From Microbacterium sp. zg-Y818 (GTDB lineage Bacteria > Actinomycetota > Actinomycetes > Actinomycetales > Microbacteriaceae), in the NCBI RefSeq assembly GCF_030246905.1, contig NZ_CP126741.1, positions 558,001 to 622,000 of the forward strand: a DNA stretch of 64,000 nucleotides, given 5' to 3'. The notes beneath the pieces were generated by a model that did not search any database, was not told the DNA's origin, and saw only the letters and a list, made by a program, of their open reading frames with translations. Shown here piece after piece: positions 43,364-52,920 of the stretch; position 1 is the first letter of the stretch; every line of letters begins with the position of its first letter. Made by a program: the position numbers and the translations under genes.

Positions 43364-44476
43364 ATGGCGACCATCCAGGCCGGCAGGCGGGCAGCGCCCG
43401 CGCGCCCGACTCGCAACGGCAGGGTCGGGCTGCGATACGGGATCGCCTTCATCGGACCGTTCATCGCGCTGTACATCGTCTTCGTGCTCGTCCCCGTCGT
43501 GCAGGCGATCGTCATGAGCGTGCACGACTGGGACCTGCTGGGGGCCACGCGCGAGTTCATCGGGCTGGATAACTACGTTCGGATGCTGTGGGGCGTCGAC
43601 ATGACGTGGACCATGACCCACCTGTTCTGGTGGCGGCTGGGCATCCTCGCCCTCGCCGCGGCGCTGCTGGTAGGGCCGGCGCGGCGGCGAAGACTGACCG
43701 TGTGGCGCGCCGTCGGCGTGCTCGGCCTCGTGGCCGTCGCCTTCGCGCTCGGATTCCACCCGGGCGAGACGGGCTTCTGGTTCGACCCGCGCTTCTGGAC
43801 CGCGCTGCAGAACACGCTGCTGTTTACCGCCGTCTCCACACCGCTCATAGCGGGACTCGGGCTGCTGATGGCGCTGGCGCTGCAGGGCGGCCGTCGCGGC
43901 GCGCGCTGGTACCAGATGGCGTTCTTCTTGCCCTATATCCTGCCCGTCTCGGTCGTGACGCTGATCTGGACGTACTTCCTGTCGCCCAACCAGGGACTCC
44001 TGGCCGCGCTGCTCGAGCCACTGGGTATCGCGCCCATCGCGTGGCTGTCGAGTACCGACACCGCGATGATCGCGATCGTCGCCACCACGGTGTGGTGGAC
44101 CGTCGGGTTCAACCTCGTGCTGTTCGCCGCCGGGCTGCAGGACGTCGACGCGTCCCTGTATGAGGCGGCCGCACTGGACGGGGCGGGTCCGTGGGGCAAG
44201 TTCGTCCACGTCACCCTCCCCGGCATCCGTCACGTACTGCTGCTGGTGATGGTGATGCAGGTCATCGCCTCGTTCCAGGTGTTCGGGCAGGTGAACATCA
44301 TGACCGGGGGCGGGCCGGGAAGCTCCACCGACGTTGTGATCCGGCACATCTACCAGACCGGATTCCGGGACTTCGAGCTGGGCTACGCCTCGGCGATGTC
44401 GCTCGTGCTGTTCGCCATCATGCTCGTGGTCTCCGTGATCCAGATGAAGTACCTCGGCAAGGACGAAAGCGCATGA
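43364..44476 (+). CDS. carbohydrate ABC transporter permease (MalF type) with an extra membrane hairpin
   Basis: This 370-residue permease is longer than the usual 290-310. The core is standard: GIAFIGPFIALYIVF as the first helix, FWTALQNTLLFTAVSTPLIAG, and the EAA loop EAAALDGAGPWGKFVHVTLP. Between the FIGLDNYVRML motif and DPRFWTALQN lies an insertion (about residues 75-140) with two further membrane segments and an arginine-rich loop. It is the first gene of the operon and its stop overlaps the next start (ATGA). Confidence 0.9.
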   Translation: MATIQAGRRAAPARPTRNGRVGLRYGIAFIGPFIALYIVFVLVPVVQAIVMSVHDWDLLGATREFIGLDNYVRMLWGVDMTWTMTHLFWWRLGILALAAALLVGPARRRRLTVWRAVGVLGLVAVAFALGFHPGETGFWFDPRFWTALQNTLLFTAVSTPLIAGLGLLMALALQGGRRGARWYQMAFFLPYILPVSVVTLIWTYFLSPNQGLLAALLEPLGIAPIAWLSSTDTAMIAIVATTVWWTVGFNLVLFAAGLQDVDASLYEAAALDGAGPWGKFVHVTLPGIRHVLLLVMVMQVIASFQVFGQVNIMTGGGPGSSTDVVIRHIYQTGFRDFELGYASAMSLVLFAIMLVVSVIQMKYLGKDESA

Positions 44477-45378
44477 CCTCCGTCGCCCCCACCCGTACCG
44501 TGGCGGTCCCCGCCCCGACCGCGCCGCGTCGCACTCGAGGCTCCTCCGGGTTGCGCCGGGCGTCGGCGGCATCCTGGTACCACATCGCGATGATCGTGGC
44601 GGCTCTGGTGTGGCTTCTGCCGATGCTGTGGATGACGTCGCTTGCGCTGAGCGACAACGCGGCACTGACACGGGAGACCCAGTTCCTCATTCCGCGGGAC
44701 ATCACCCTCGACAACCTCCTCGGCGTCTTCTCGGTGGGGCTCACCTCGCGCTGGTTCCTCAACAGCGCCGTCGTGAGCATCGTGACCACGGTGCTCACGG
44801 TGCTGCTGTGCGCCATGGCCGGCTATGCCTTCGCGCGCATCGACTTCCGAGGCAAGGCGATCGTGTACGCCAGCGTGCTGGCGGGACTCATGATCCCGAA
44901 GGAGGCGATGTTCGTGCCGCTGTTCACGATGGTCGCCGACGTGCAGATGCACAACACGTACGCCGCGCTCATCCTCCCGCGCATCGCGGCGCCGCTGGGC
45001 GTGTTCCTGATGACCCAGTTCTTCTCCAAGGTGCCCCACGAGGTGGAGGAAGCAGCTCGCATCGACGGCGCGGGCCCGTGGCGCACGTTCTTCTTCATCA
45101 TGCTGCCGCTGGCGCGGCCGGCGATGATCGCTCTGGCCATCTTCACCTTCGTGCAGACCTGGAACGACTACCTGTGGCCTCTGGTTTCGGCGACCCGCTC
45201 GGAGATGTTCACCATCACCACGGGCCTGGCCTCGCTGCAGGGTAATTTCGCCCAGGCCACGGAGCTCGGCAGCCTCATGGCCCGAGGCCTCGTGGGGTCT
45301 CTGCCGCTGCTGATCATTTTTCTGCTGTTCCAGCGCCACCTGATCCGAGGTATCTCCATGACCTCGGGCGGCAAATGA
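44473..45378 (+). CDS. carbohydrate ABC transporter permease (MalG type)
   Basis: This 301-residue permease has six membrane segments and the EAA motif EEAARIDGAGPWRTFFFIMLP. It pairs with the MalF-type protein encoded upstream. The N-terminal 35 residues are proline- and arginine-rich and cytoplasmic. The ATG at 44473 overlaps the upstream stop by 4 bases. No ATPase gene is nearby, so a shared MsmK-like ATPase elsewhere in the genome is expected. Confidence 0.93.
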   Translation: MTSVAPTRTVAVPAPTAPRRTRGSSGLRRASAASWYHIAMIVAALVWLLPMLWMTSLALSDNAALTRETQFLIPRDITLDNLLGVFSVGLTSRWFLNSAVVSIVTTVLTVLLCAMAGYAFARIDFRGKAIVYASVLAGLMIPKEAMFVPLFTMVADVQMHNTYAALILPRIAAPLGVFLMTQFFSKVPHEVEEAARIDGAGPWRTFFFIMLPLARPAMIALAIFTFVQTWNDYLWPLVSATRSEMFTITTGLASLQGNFAQATELGSLMARGLVGSLPLLIIFLLFQRHLIRGISMTSGGK

Positions 45379-45461
45379 ACTGTCCGTCGAACGCCGGGCA
45401 CCCGAACCCGGCCGCGTTCGCGGCCGTCCTGGACGTCACGTCCACCAGAGAGAGGAAACAC

Positions 45462-46847
45462 ATGCGAAAGATGAAGATCGCCGGCGCGACCGCGTCGCTG
45501 ACGGCAGCGGCGATGCTGCTGACGGCATGCGGCACCGGCACCGGCACCGGCGCAGCGGGCGGGGGCGGCAGCGCAGCCGACGACCTCGCCGACCGGATCG
45601 CGGCGGTCACCGACGACCAGCTCGACGGCGTCACGATCACGATGTCGCGCATGTTCGGCGACTGCGAGGAGACCACGCAGGACGTGACCGACCCTTCGCA
45701 GGCGGCCAGCGAGTGCGAGGCCATCCAGATCCTCACCAACCAGTTCAACGCCGAGAACGAGCACGGCATCACCGTCGAGCGGCTGGGAGGCGCCGACTGG
45801 CACTCCTACTACGACGCGTTCAACGCCTCGGTCGCCGGCGGGGATCCCGCCGACATCGCCAACCTGCACGACTACTCGATGTCGGACTATGCCCAGCGGG
45901 ACCAGCTGCTGGCGTTCGACCCGGAGCAGTTCGGCATCGACCTGTCCGACAGCACCGCCCAGGCGCAGTCCTCCGTCCGCTACGGCGACGAGACCTATGC
46001 GGTCCCGTTCGACTCACACGCGATCCTCGCCCACGTGAACACCGACATTCTGGCGGCGGCGGGGTACATGGGCGAGGACGGGCGCCCGGCCATGCCGACC
46101 TCGGCCGACGAGCTGCTCGAGATGGCGGCCGCAGTGAAGGAGAAGACCGGCTCGTACCTGTTCTCCCTCGGCGTCGCCAACGACGACATGGCATGGCGCA
46201 TGTTCTACTCCCTCGTGCGCCAGCAGGGATCGGACGTCGTCACCGACGACGGCGAGGCGCAGATCGACACGCCGGAGGCGGCTGCGGCACTTGAGCTCAT
46301 GAACGAGCTCATCGACGGGGGCTACATCCACACCGACGCCGACTACGCCGGCTCGATCGACGAATGGAAGAGCGGCAAGTCCGCGATCCTCGTCAACGGC
46401 ACGTGGGTGGTCAACGAGTACGCGGCCACGGCGCCGTTCGGCTACGCCGTCGCCGACTTCCCCGCGCTGATGGGCGAGCCGGCCGTGTGGGCGTCCTCGC
46501 ACATGTGGGTGTTGCCGCGGCAGCGCGAGGACGACCCGGTGAAGTACCGCGCCGCCCTGGAGTTCGCGTCGTTCCTGTACGACAACACCGACGTGTGGTC
46601 GGTGGCCACCGGGCACATCGCCCCCCGCGTGTCGGTCATCGAGTCCGACGCCTACCAGGCCGCCCCCAACCGCGAGTTCTACACGTCCACCGCGCTCGAG
46701 GACATCCGCTTCGTGCCGCAGATCGACAACTGGACCGCAGTGAAGGACCTCATCCACACGCAGCTCGAAGAGGTCTGGTTCAACGACAAGGACATCGCCG
46801 CAGCCCTCGCCGAGGCCCAGAGCAGGCTCGAGCAGCAGCTGAACTGA
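45462..46847 (+). CDS. extracellular solute-binding lipoprotein (carbohydrate, CUT1 type)
   Basis: This 461-residue binding protein delivers the sugar to the MalFG-type permeases. A lipoprotein signal ends in LLTAC with Cys23 as the lipid attachment site, followed by a Gly/Thr/Ala-rich tether. The mature part is a family-1-type solute-binding fold with aromatic residues spread through both lobes. GAGAGG precedes the ATG at 45462. A GC-rich hairpin after the stop may protect this part of the message and raise its level over the downstream genes. Confidence 0.93.
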   Translation: MRKMKIAGATASLTAAAMLLTACGTGTGTGAAGGGGSAADDLADRIAAVTDDQLDGVTITMSRMFGDCEETTQDVTDPSQAASECEAIQILTNQFNAENEHGITVERLGGADWHSYYDAFNASVAGGDPADIANLHDYSMSDYAQRDQLLAFDPEQFGIDLSDSTAQAQSSVRYGDETYAVPFDSHAILAHVNTDILAAAGYMGEDGRPAMPTSADELLEMAAAVKEKTGSYLFSLGVANDDMAWRMFYSLVRQQGSDVVTDDGEAQIDTPEAAAALELMNELIDGGYIHTDADYAGSIDEWKSGKSAILVNGTWVVNEYAATAPFGYAVADFPALMGEPAVWASSHMWVLPRQREDDPVKYRAALEFASFLYDNTDVWSVATGHIAPRVSVIESDAYQAAPNREFYTSTALEDIRFVPQIDNWTAVKDLIHTQLEEVWFNDKDIAAALAEAQSRLEQQLN

Positions 46848-46870
46848 CGGACGTTCCACGCCCGTCCCGA

Positions 46871-46898
46871 CGCGGGGCCCGCCCTGGCGGGCCCCGCG
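46871..46898 (+). repeat. GC-rich hairpin between binding-protein and GH2 genes
   Basis: CGCGGGGCCCGCC (46871-46883) and GGCGGGCCCCGCG (46886-46898) form a perfect stem. There is no U-run. In an operon this position usually gives partial termination or mRNA protection, so the binding protein is made in excess. Confidence 0.75.
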
Positions 46899-46921
46899 TC
46901 CCCATCCCCGGAAGGAACCCC

Positions 46922-49615
46922 ATGCCCTCGCAACCCCGTCGCCGCCTCCTTCTCGACGGCACGTGGACGCTGCATCTGCCCGGCGGCGGCACGACCGATG
47001 TCGCCGTACCCGGTGCCTGGACCGCCCAGGTCCCTGGCGCGGGGGACTCGCACGCCACCGTGCGCTATGAGCGACGCTTCGACTGGACCCCGACCGGCGA
47101 AGAAGACCGACGTCAGATTCTGCGGTTCGACGCGGTAAACCACCACGCGCGGGTGGAGCTGAACGGGACGCTGATCGGCGAGCACGAAGGGGCGTGGCTG
47201 CCCTTCGAGCTCGACGCCACCTCGGCGCTGTGCGGCGGCGCCAATCTGCTGCGGGTGACGGTCTCCTATCCGCCGCGCGTGGGCGGCGCCGACCGGCCCG
47301 GCTTCCTCGAGCGCCCGCTGGGCAAGCAGTCCTGGTACGGCACGACGGCGGGCATCTGGCAGTCCGTCGCTCTGGAAGACCGGCATGAGGCCCATCTGCG
47401 CGCCGTCAGTGTGCGCGCCGACGCCGTCACGGCATCGCTCGACGTCTCCGCGGCCGTCACCCCGGCGGTGCGGCCCGGACATGAGATCCATGTCGTCGTC
47501 CTGCGCGACGGCGTGGTGGCCGGCTCCGCGCAGATGCATCCCTCCGGCGACCGCCACCGGGCGACGCTGCGTATCGACGGCGCTGAGCGCTGGGACCTCG
47601 ATGCGCCGGTGCTCTACGACGTGCGGGTCGAGGTGCGCGAAGCGGGTGCCGTGCTCGACGCCGTGGACCGGGCGACCGGCTTCCGCGAGTTCAGCGCCGA
47701 GGACGGCGTCTTCCGCCTCAACGGCCGCGAGATCTACCTGCGCGCGGTGCTCGATCAGGACTACCACCCGGGCTCCCAGCCCGTCGCCGACGACTTCGCG
47801 GCATGGGAGGAGCTGCTGCGCGAGACCCGCGACCTGGGCTTCAACATGCTGCGCGTGCACATCAAACGTCCCGATCCCCGGTACTACGACATCGCCGATC
47901 GTCTCGGGATGCTGGTGTGGACGGAGCTGCCCAGCTGGATGACCTGGACCCCCAGCGTCGCCCACGAGGCACGGGGCCTGCTGCACGACATCATCGCCGA
48001 GGACGGCCACCACCCGTCGATCGTCATGTGGACCATCATGAACGAGTCGTGGGGCGTCGACCTCTCCGAGGCGCCGCAGCGCGCGTGGCTGCGCGACATG
48101 TACGAGGAGTTCCGTGCGGCGCTGCCCGGGCACGTGCTCGTGGACAACTCGGCGTGCGCCCCCAACTTCCACCTGCGCACTCAGGTCGACGACTACCACC
48201 TGTACCGCGGCATCCCGGAATCCCGCCGCGAATGGGATGACAAGATCGCCGAGTTCGCGGGACGGCCGGAATGGACCTTCTCCCCGCACGGCGACGCCGT
48301 TCGCACCGGACGCGAGCCGCTCATGCTCTCGGAGTTCGGCAACTGGGGCCTGCCCGACGTGCGCGACCAGTACGTCGACGGCGTGGAGCCCTGGTGGTTC
48401 GCCCTGGGCGGTGGCTGGGCTTTCGGGGCGGCCGACGCCACCGGGCTGCGCGAGCGGTTCGCCGCGCTCGGTCTGGACGCCGTCTTCGGGTCGTGGGAGG
48501 AACTCGTCTTGCAGCTCCAGCGCGCCCAGTCGGTGGCCAACCGCTACCAGACCACCAGCATCCGCCTGCACCCGCAGATCCGCGGGTACGTGCTGACGCA
48601 GCTCTCGGACGTGCAGTGGGAGGCCAATGGGCTTTTCGACATGAACCGCCGCCCCAAGCGGTTCACCCCGGATTACCGCCTGGTCAACGGCGAGCATGCC
48701 GTCGCCCTGCGCCCTGCGGCGTACAGCACGTTCGTCGGCGGCGAGGTCCCGGTCGCCGTCACGGTGGTGCCCGGCCCCGACGCGCTCGCCGACGATACGC
48801 GGCTGCGCCTGCTCGGTGGCGCCGACGGACCCCGCGATCTCGGTGCCGTCGACGGCAGCCGGCAGTCGCTGGATGTCGGCGTCACTCTGCCGTCGGCGCC
48901 GGGCCAGTACGAGGTTGCCGTGGAGCTGCACGTCGGCGACGCCGTGCTCGCGCGCGACAGCGCCGACGTCATCGTCGTGGCACCGCCCACGGCCCGGGGC
49001 GTGCGCTGTGCGGCCGACGACGAGCAGACCGCTTCCTGGCTGCAGAGCCTCGGCGCCGATGTCGTGACCGAGGCGGATGCCGACACGCTCCTGGTCACCC
49101 GCAGGTTCACGGCATCCGCCCGGCGCCACGCCGCTGCGGGCGGCCGTGTGCTGCTGCTGGCCGAAGACGACGACGCCCTCGGCGAAGCGTTCGACTACCT
49201 CCCCTCGGCGCGCCTGGTGGGGCGGGCGGGCGACGGCGATTGGGTTCCCCGCACCGAGTGGCTCGACCGCACCGGACCGTTCCGTGCCGTGCCCGGGGAT
49301 GCGGTGCTCGGCATCGCCTTCGAGGATCTGCTCGGCGCGCGCGTCATCAGCGGCATCCCGGGACCGCTGCGCCCGGCGGTCGTGCACTCGGGCATCTTCT
49401 CCGGGTGGCTGCGGGGCGCGGCGGCCAGCACGGTGACGATCCGGTGGAGCGAGGGAGCGGTCACCATCACCACGCTGCGCGTGCGGGAGGCCGCGGCGGT
49501 CCCCGTTGCGGCGGCGGTCGGGCGTGCGATGCTCCACGCGGCCGCCGAAGCGGACGCGTCCCGGAGCCCGCAATCGTGCGAGGGTGGAGACAGCGCCTAC
49601 GAGGAAGAGACGTGA
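46922..49615 (+). CDS. glycoside hydrolase family 2 enzyme
   Basis: This 897-residue retaining glycosidase has the GH2 order: sugar-binding jelly-roll domain (about 5-165), immunoglobulin-like domain (about 170-270), and a catalytic TIM barrel (about 275-560). About 330 C-terminal residues of further beta and flavodoxin-like segments follow. The acid/base Glu375 (IMNESWG) and nucleophile Glu471 (LSEFGNWG) are intact. No signal peptide is present, so it acts on imported substrate in the cytoplasm. GH2 includes beta-galactosidases, beta-glucuronidases and beta-mannosidases; the sequence alone does not settle which. Its position before glpD and glpK suggests that glycerol is one product. GGAAGGAA precedes the ATG at 46922. 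Confidence 0.9.
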   Translation: MPSQPRRRLLLDGTWTLHLPGGGTTDVAVPGAWTAQVPGAGDSHATVRYERRFDWTPTGEEDRRQILRFDAVNHHARVELNGTLIGEHEGAWLPFELDATSALCGGANLLRVTVSYPPRVGGADRPGFLERPLGKQSWYGTTAGIWQSVALEDRHEAHLRAVSVRADAVTASLDVSAAVTPAVRPGHEIHVVVLRDGVVAGSAQMHPSGDRHRATLRIDGAERWDLDAPVLYDVRVEVREAGAVLDAVDRATGFREFSAEDGVFRLNGREIYLRAVLDQDYHPGSQPVADDFAAWEELLRETRDLGFNMLRVHIKRPDPRYYDIADRLGMLVWTELPSWMTWTPSVAHEARGLLHDIIAEDGHHPSIVMWTIMNESWGVDLSEAPQRAWLRDMYEEFRAALPGHVLVDNSACAPNFHLRTQVDDYHLYRGIPESRREWDDKIAEFAGRPEWTFSPHGDAVRTGREPLMLSEFGNWGLPDVRDQYVDGVEPWWFALGGGWAFGAADATGLRERFAALGLDAVFGSWEELVLQLQRAQSVANRYQTTSIRLHPQIRGYVLTQLSDVQWEANGLFDMNRRPKRFTPDYRLVNGEHAVALRPAAYSTFVGGEVPVAVTVVPGPDALADDTRLRLLGGADGPRDLGAVDGSRQSLDVGVTLPSAPGQYEVAVELHVGDAVLARDSADVIVVAPPTARGVRCAADDEQTASWLQSLGADVVTEADADTLLVTRRFTASARRHAAAGGRVLLLAEDDDALGEAFDYLPSARLVGRAGDGDWVPRTEWLDRTGPFRAVPGDAVLGIAFEDLLGARVISGIPGPLRPAVVHSGIFSGWLRGAAASTVTIRWSEGAVTITTLRVREAAAVPVAAAVGRAMLHAAAEADASRSPQSCEGGDSAYEEET

Positions 49616-51372
49616 CCATGCACAACGCAGACGGAAACACCGGATTCGCCGCCCTCGCCGCGCGACCTCACGCGGACGTGCTGATCCTGGGCGGCGGCAT
49701 CAACGGACTTGCCACCTTCCGCGACCTGGCCATGCAGGGGGTCGACGTCGCGTTGGTGGACCGGTCGGACTACGTCAGCGGCGCCTCCGCAGCGTCGTCG
49801 CACATGATCCACGGCGGGGTGCGCTACCTCGAGAACGGCGAATTCCGCCTCGTGCACGAGGCCGTCACCGAACGCAACGCGCTCCTGCGGACCGCGCCGC
49901 ACTACGTGAGACCCCTCCAGACGACCATCCCGATCTTCTCCACCTTCTCGGGGCTGCTCTCGGCGCCCTTGCGGTTCCTCCGGCACGGCTCGGGCGCCAC
50001 GCGTGAGCGCGGGGCCGCGCTGATCAAGATCGGTCTGGTCATCTACGACTCGTTCTCGCGCAGCGGCGGGCGGGTCCCGCGCCACGCCTTCCGCGGGCGC
50101 AAGCGCGCCCTGCACGAGCTCCCCGATCTGAATCCGGCCGTAAAGTACACCGCGACCTACTGGGATGCCTCGGTCCACGACCCCGAGCGGCTGGCCATCG
50201 ACGTGCTGCGGGATGCGCTCGCGGCCGGCGCGGGGCAGGCCCGGGCGGCGAACTACACCGCCGCGGTCGGGGTGAGCGAAGGCGGCATTCTGCTGCGCGA
50301 CGCGATGAGCGGCGATGAGACCGTGTTCCGAGCCTCCGTCATCGTCAACGCGACCGGCCCCTGGGCCGACCTGACCAATGCCGGCCTGGGCGACCCGGTC
50401 CGGCGCATGGGCGGCACGAAGGGGTCGCACATCGTCGTGGACAACCCCCAGTTGCTGGCGGCGACCGGAGGCAGAGAGCTGTTCTTCGAGAACGAAGACG
50501 GCCGGATCGTGCTGATCTACCCGCTGCGCGGTCGCGTGCTCATCGGCACCACCGACCTCGAGCACGACATGCGCGAGCCCGCGGTGTGCACCGAGGCCGA
50601 GGTCGACTACTTCATCGACCTGGTGCGGCAGGTGCTTCCCGGGATCAACGTCGATCGCAACGAGATCGTCTACCGCTTCTCCGGCGTGCGGCCGCTGCCT
50701 CGTCACGACGACGTCGCCCCCGGGTTCGTGTCGCGGGATTACCGCATCGACGAGACGCAGGTGGCGGGACTTCCCGCGGTCGTGCTGACCCTCGTGGGCG
50801 GCAAGTGGACCACCTTCCGGGCTTCGGCCGAGCGGCTCGCCGACACTGTGCTCGGCCACCTCGGTGCGCCCCGGCGTCGCTCGACGAAGGGCACCGCGAT
50901 CGGGGGCGGACGCGGCTTCCCGACGACGCAGCGTGCCCGCGCGCAGTGGGTGAAGGCCAACGCCGGCGACCTGCCGGTGGAGAGGGTCGACCAGCTGCTC
51001 ACTCGCTACGGCACGATCGCCGCCGAGGTCATCGCCGCCGTCACCGCCGATCCCGACGACAAGCCGCTCGCGAGCGCCGCCGGCTACAGCTCAGGGGAGC
51101 TGCGCCACCTCGCCGCGACCGAGCACGTGCGTCACCTCGATGACCTCTTCATGCGCCGCACGGACCTGGCCTTCACCGGCGCGGTCACCGCGGAAGTGGC
51201 ACGCGAGGCGGCCGGCGCCATCGCCACGGTGCTCGGGTGGAACCGCACCCGCGTCGGGCAGGAGATCGATCGGGCGCTGCAGGCCGTGCACGCCGCCGAC
51301 CCCGCCGGGGCGTCCGACCCGCCGCACCCGGCGCGTGCGGAACCCTTCGCCGACAGTCGGGAGGCGCGATGA
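49612..51372 (+). CDS. glpD: glycerol-3-phosphate dehydrogenase (FAD, aerobic)
   Basis: GlpD oxidises glycerol-3-phosphate to dihydroxyacetone phosphate at the membrane and passes electrons to menaquinone. The 586-residue protein has the FAD motif [18 protein letters not shown], the [16 protein letters not shown] signature and [14 protein letters not shown] near the end of the catalytic part, then the C-terminal helical domain. The GTG at 49612 overlaps the GH2 stop (GTGA) and has GAGG at suitable spacing; the ATG at 49618 is the alternative. The stop overlaps glpK by 4 bases. Confidence 0.95.
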   Translation: MTMHNADGNTGFAALAARPHADVLILGGGINGLATFRDLAMQGVDVALVDRSDYVSGASAASSHMIHGGVRYLENGEFRLVHEAVTERNALLRTAPHYVRPLQTTIPIFSTFSGLLSAPLRFLRHGSGATRERGAALIKIGLVIYDSFSRSGGRVPRHAFRGRKRALHELPDLNPAVKYTATYWDASVHDPERLAIDVLRDALAAGAGQARAANYTAAVGVSEGGILLRDAMSGDETVFRASVIVNATGPWADLTNAGLGDPVRRMGGTKGSHIVVDNPQLLAATGGRELFFENEDGRIVLIYPLRGRVLIGTTDLEHDMREPAVCTEAEVDYFIDLVRQVLPGINVDRNEIVYRFSGVRPLPRHDDVAPGFVSRDYRIDETQVAGLPAVVLTLVGGKWTTFRASAERLADTVLGHLGAPRRRSTKGTAIGGGRGFPTTQRARAQWVKANAGDLPVERVDQLLTRYGTIAAEVIAAVTADPDDKPLASAAGYSSGELRHLAATEHVRHLDDLFMRRTDLAFTGAVTAEVAREAAGAIATVLGWNRTRVGQEIDRALQAVHAADPAGASDPPHPARAEPFADSREAR

Positions 51373-52910
51373 CCGACCACGTGATCGCGATCGACCAGGG
51401 CACGACGTCCACCCGCGCCATCGTCTTCGACGACGCGGGCGCCATCGTCACCACCGCTCAGCGCGAGCACGCGCAGATCTTCCCGCGCGCGGGGTGGGTC
51501 GAGCACGACCCGATGGAGATCTGGACCAACACCGAGTGGGTGCTGTCGTCGGCGATGTCGCGCGCCGGGGTGGGCGCGGGCGACGTCGCCGCCATCGGCA
51601 TCACCAACCAGCGTGAGACCGCCGTGCTCTGGGACCGGCGCACCGGCCGGCCGGTGCACAATGCCCTCGTCTGGCAGGACACCCGCACGCAGCGGCGCAT
51701 CGATCAGCTGGCGGCCGAATCCGACGCCGGCAGCCAGCGGTTCGCCGAGCAGACCGGGCTGCCGCTGGCGACGTACTTCTCGGCATCCAAGATCGCCTGG
51801 ATCCTCGACAACGTCCCGGGAGTGCGGGCGGCGGCGGAAGCCGGCGACGTGCTCTTCGGCACCCCCGACAGCTGGGTGATCTGGAACCTCACCGGCGGCA
51901 GCCGCGGCGGCATCCACGTCACCGACGTCACCAACGCCTCCCGCACCCTGCTAATGGATCTGCGGACCCTGGAATGGTCCGACGAGATGCTCGAGGTCTG
52001 GGGGATTCCGCGGGCCATCCTGCCCGAGATCCGCTCGTCGTCCGAGGTGGTCGGCGAGGTCACGGTGCCCGGCGTCGCGCGCGGCATCCGCATCGCCGGC
52101 ATCCTGGGCGACCAGCAGGCGGCCACCTTCGGCCAGGCGGCGTTCGACGCGGGGGAGTCGAAGAACACCTACGGCACCGGCAACTTCCTGCTCGTGAACA
52201 CCGGGGACGAACTCGTGCGGTCGCAACACGGCCTCATCACGACCGTCGCGTACCGCCGAGAGGGCGAGGCGGCCCGGTACGCGCTGGAGGGGTCGATCGC
52301 CGTCACCGGCTCGCTTGTGCAGTGGCTGCGCGACAATCTCGGGATCATCCAGAGCTCCGGTGAGGTCGAGACCCTCGCGGCGACGGTGGAGAACAACGGC
52401 GGCGCCTACTTCGTGCCCGCCTTCTCGGGACTGTTCGCACCCTATTGGCGGCCCGACGCTCGCGGGGCACTCGTGGGCATGACGCGCTACGTCAACCGCG
52501 CGCACATCGCGCGGGCGGCCCTGGAGTCGACCGCGTTCCAGACGCGGGACATCGTCGAGGCCGTCGCCGCCGACTCCGGCACGACCCTCGACGAGCTGCG
52601 GGTGGACGGCGGCATGACCCGCAACGACCTGCTGATGCAGTTCCAGGCCGACATCCTGGGCATCCCGGTCGTGCGGCCGCGGGTGATCGAGACCACCGCG
52701 CTCGGCGCCGCCTACGCGGCAGGGCTCGCCACCGGGGTCTGGTCTGGGCACGACGAACTGCGCGCGTACTGGCAGGAAGAGGCGCGCTTCGAGCCGCGCA
52801 TGGACGAGGACGAGCGCGAGCGTCGGCACCGGATGTGGCGCAAGGCTGTGACCAAGTCCTTCGACTGGGTCGACGAAGATGCCCGCATCCTCATGGGCAC
52901 CGACGAGTAG
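51369..52910 (+). CDS. glpK: glycerol kinase
   Basis: GlpK phosphorylates glycerol with ATP. The 513-residue protein of the FGGY family shows the phosphate-binding [15 protein letters not shown] start, the [14 protein letters not shown] segment with substrate-binding Arg and Glu, [13 protein letters not shown], and the ATP-binding [12 protein letters not shown] and [27 protein letters not shown] motifs. The ATG at 51369 overlaps the glpD stop. No glpF facilitator is adjacent, which fits glycerol being generated inside the cell by the GH2 enzyme. Confidence 0.97.
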   Translation: MTDHVIAIDQGTTSTRAIVFDDAGAIVTTAQREHAQIFPRAGWVEHDPMEIWTNTEWVLSSAMSRAGVGAGDVAAIGITNQRETAVLWDRRTGRPVHNALVWQDTRTQRRIDQLAAESDAGSQRFAEQTGLPLATYFSASKIAWILDNVPGVRAAAEAGDVLFGTPDSWVIWNLTGGSRGGIHVTDVTNASRTLLMDLRTLEWSDEMLEVWGIPRAILPEIRSSSEVVGEVTVPGVARGIRIAGILGDQQAATFGQAAFDAGESKNTYGTGNFLLVNTGDELVRSQHGLITTVAYRREGEAARYALEGSIAVTGSLVQWLRDNLGIIQSSGEVETLAATVENNGGAYFVPAFSGLFAPYWRPDARGALVGMTRYVNRAHIARAALESTAFQTRDIVEAVAADSGTTLDELRVDGGMTRNDLLMQFQADILGIPVVRPRVIETTALGAAYAAGLATGVWSGHDELRAYWQEEARFEPRMDEDERERRHRMWRKAVTKSFDWVDEDARILMGTDE

Positions 52911-52920
52911 GGCGCGAACG

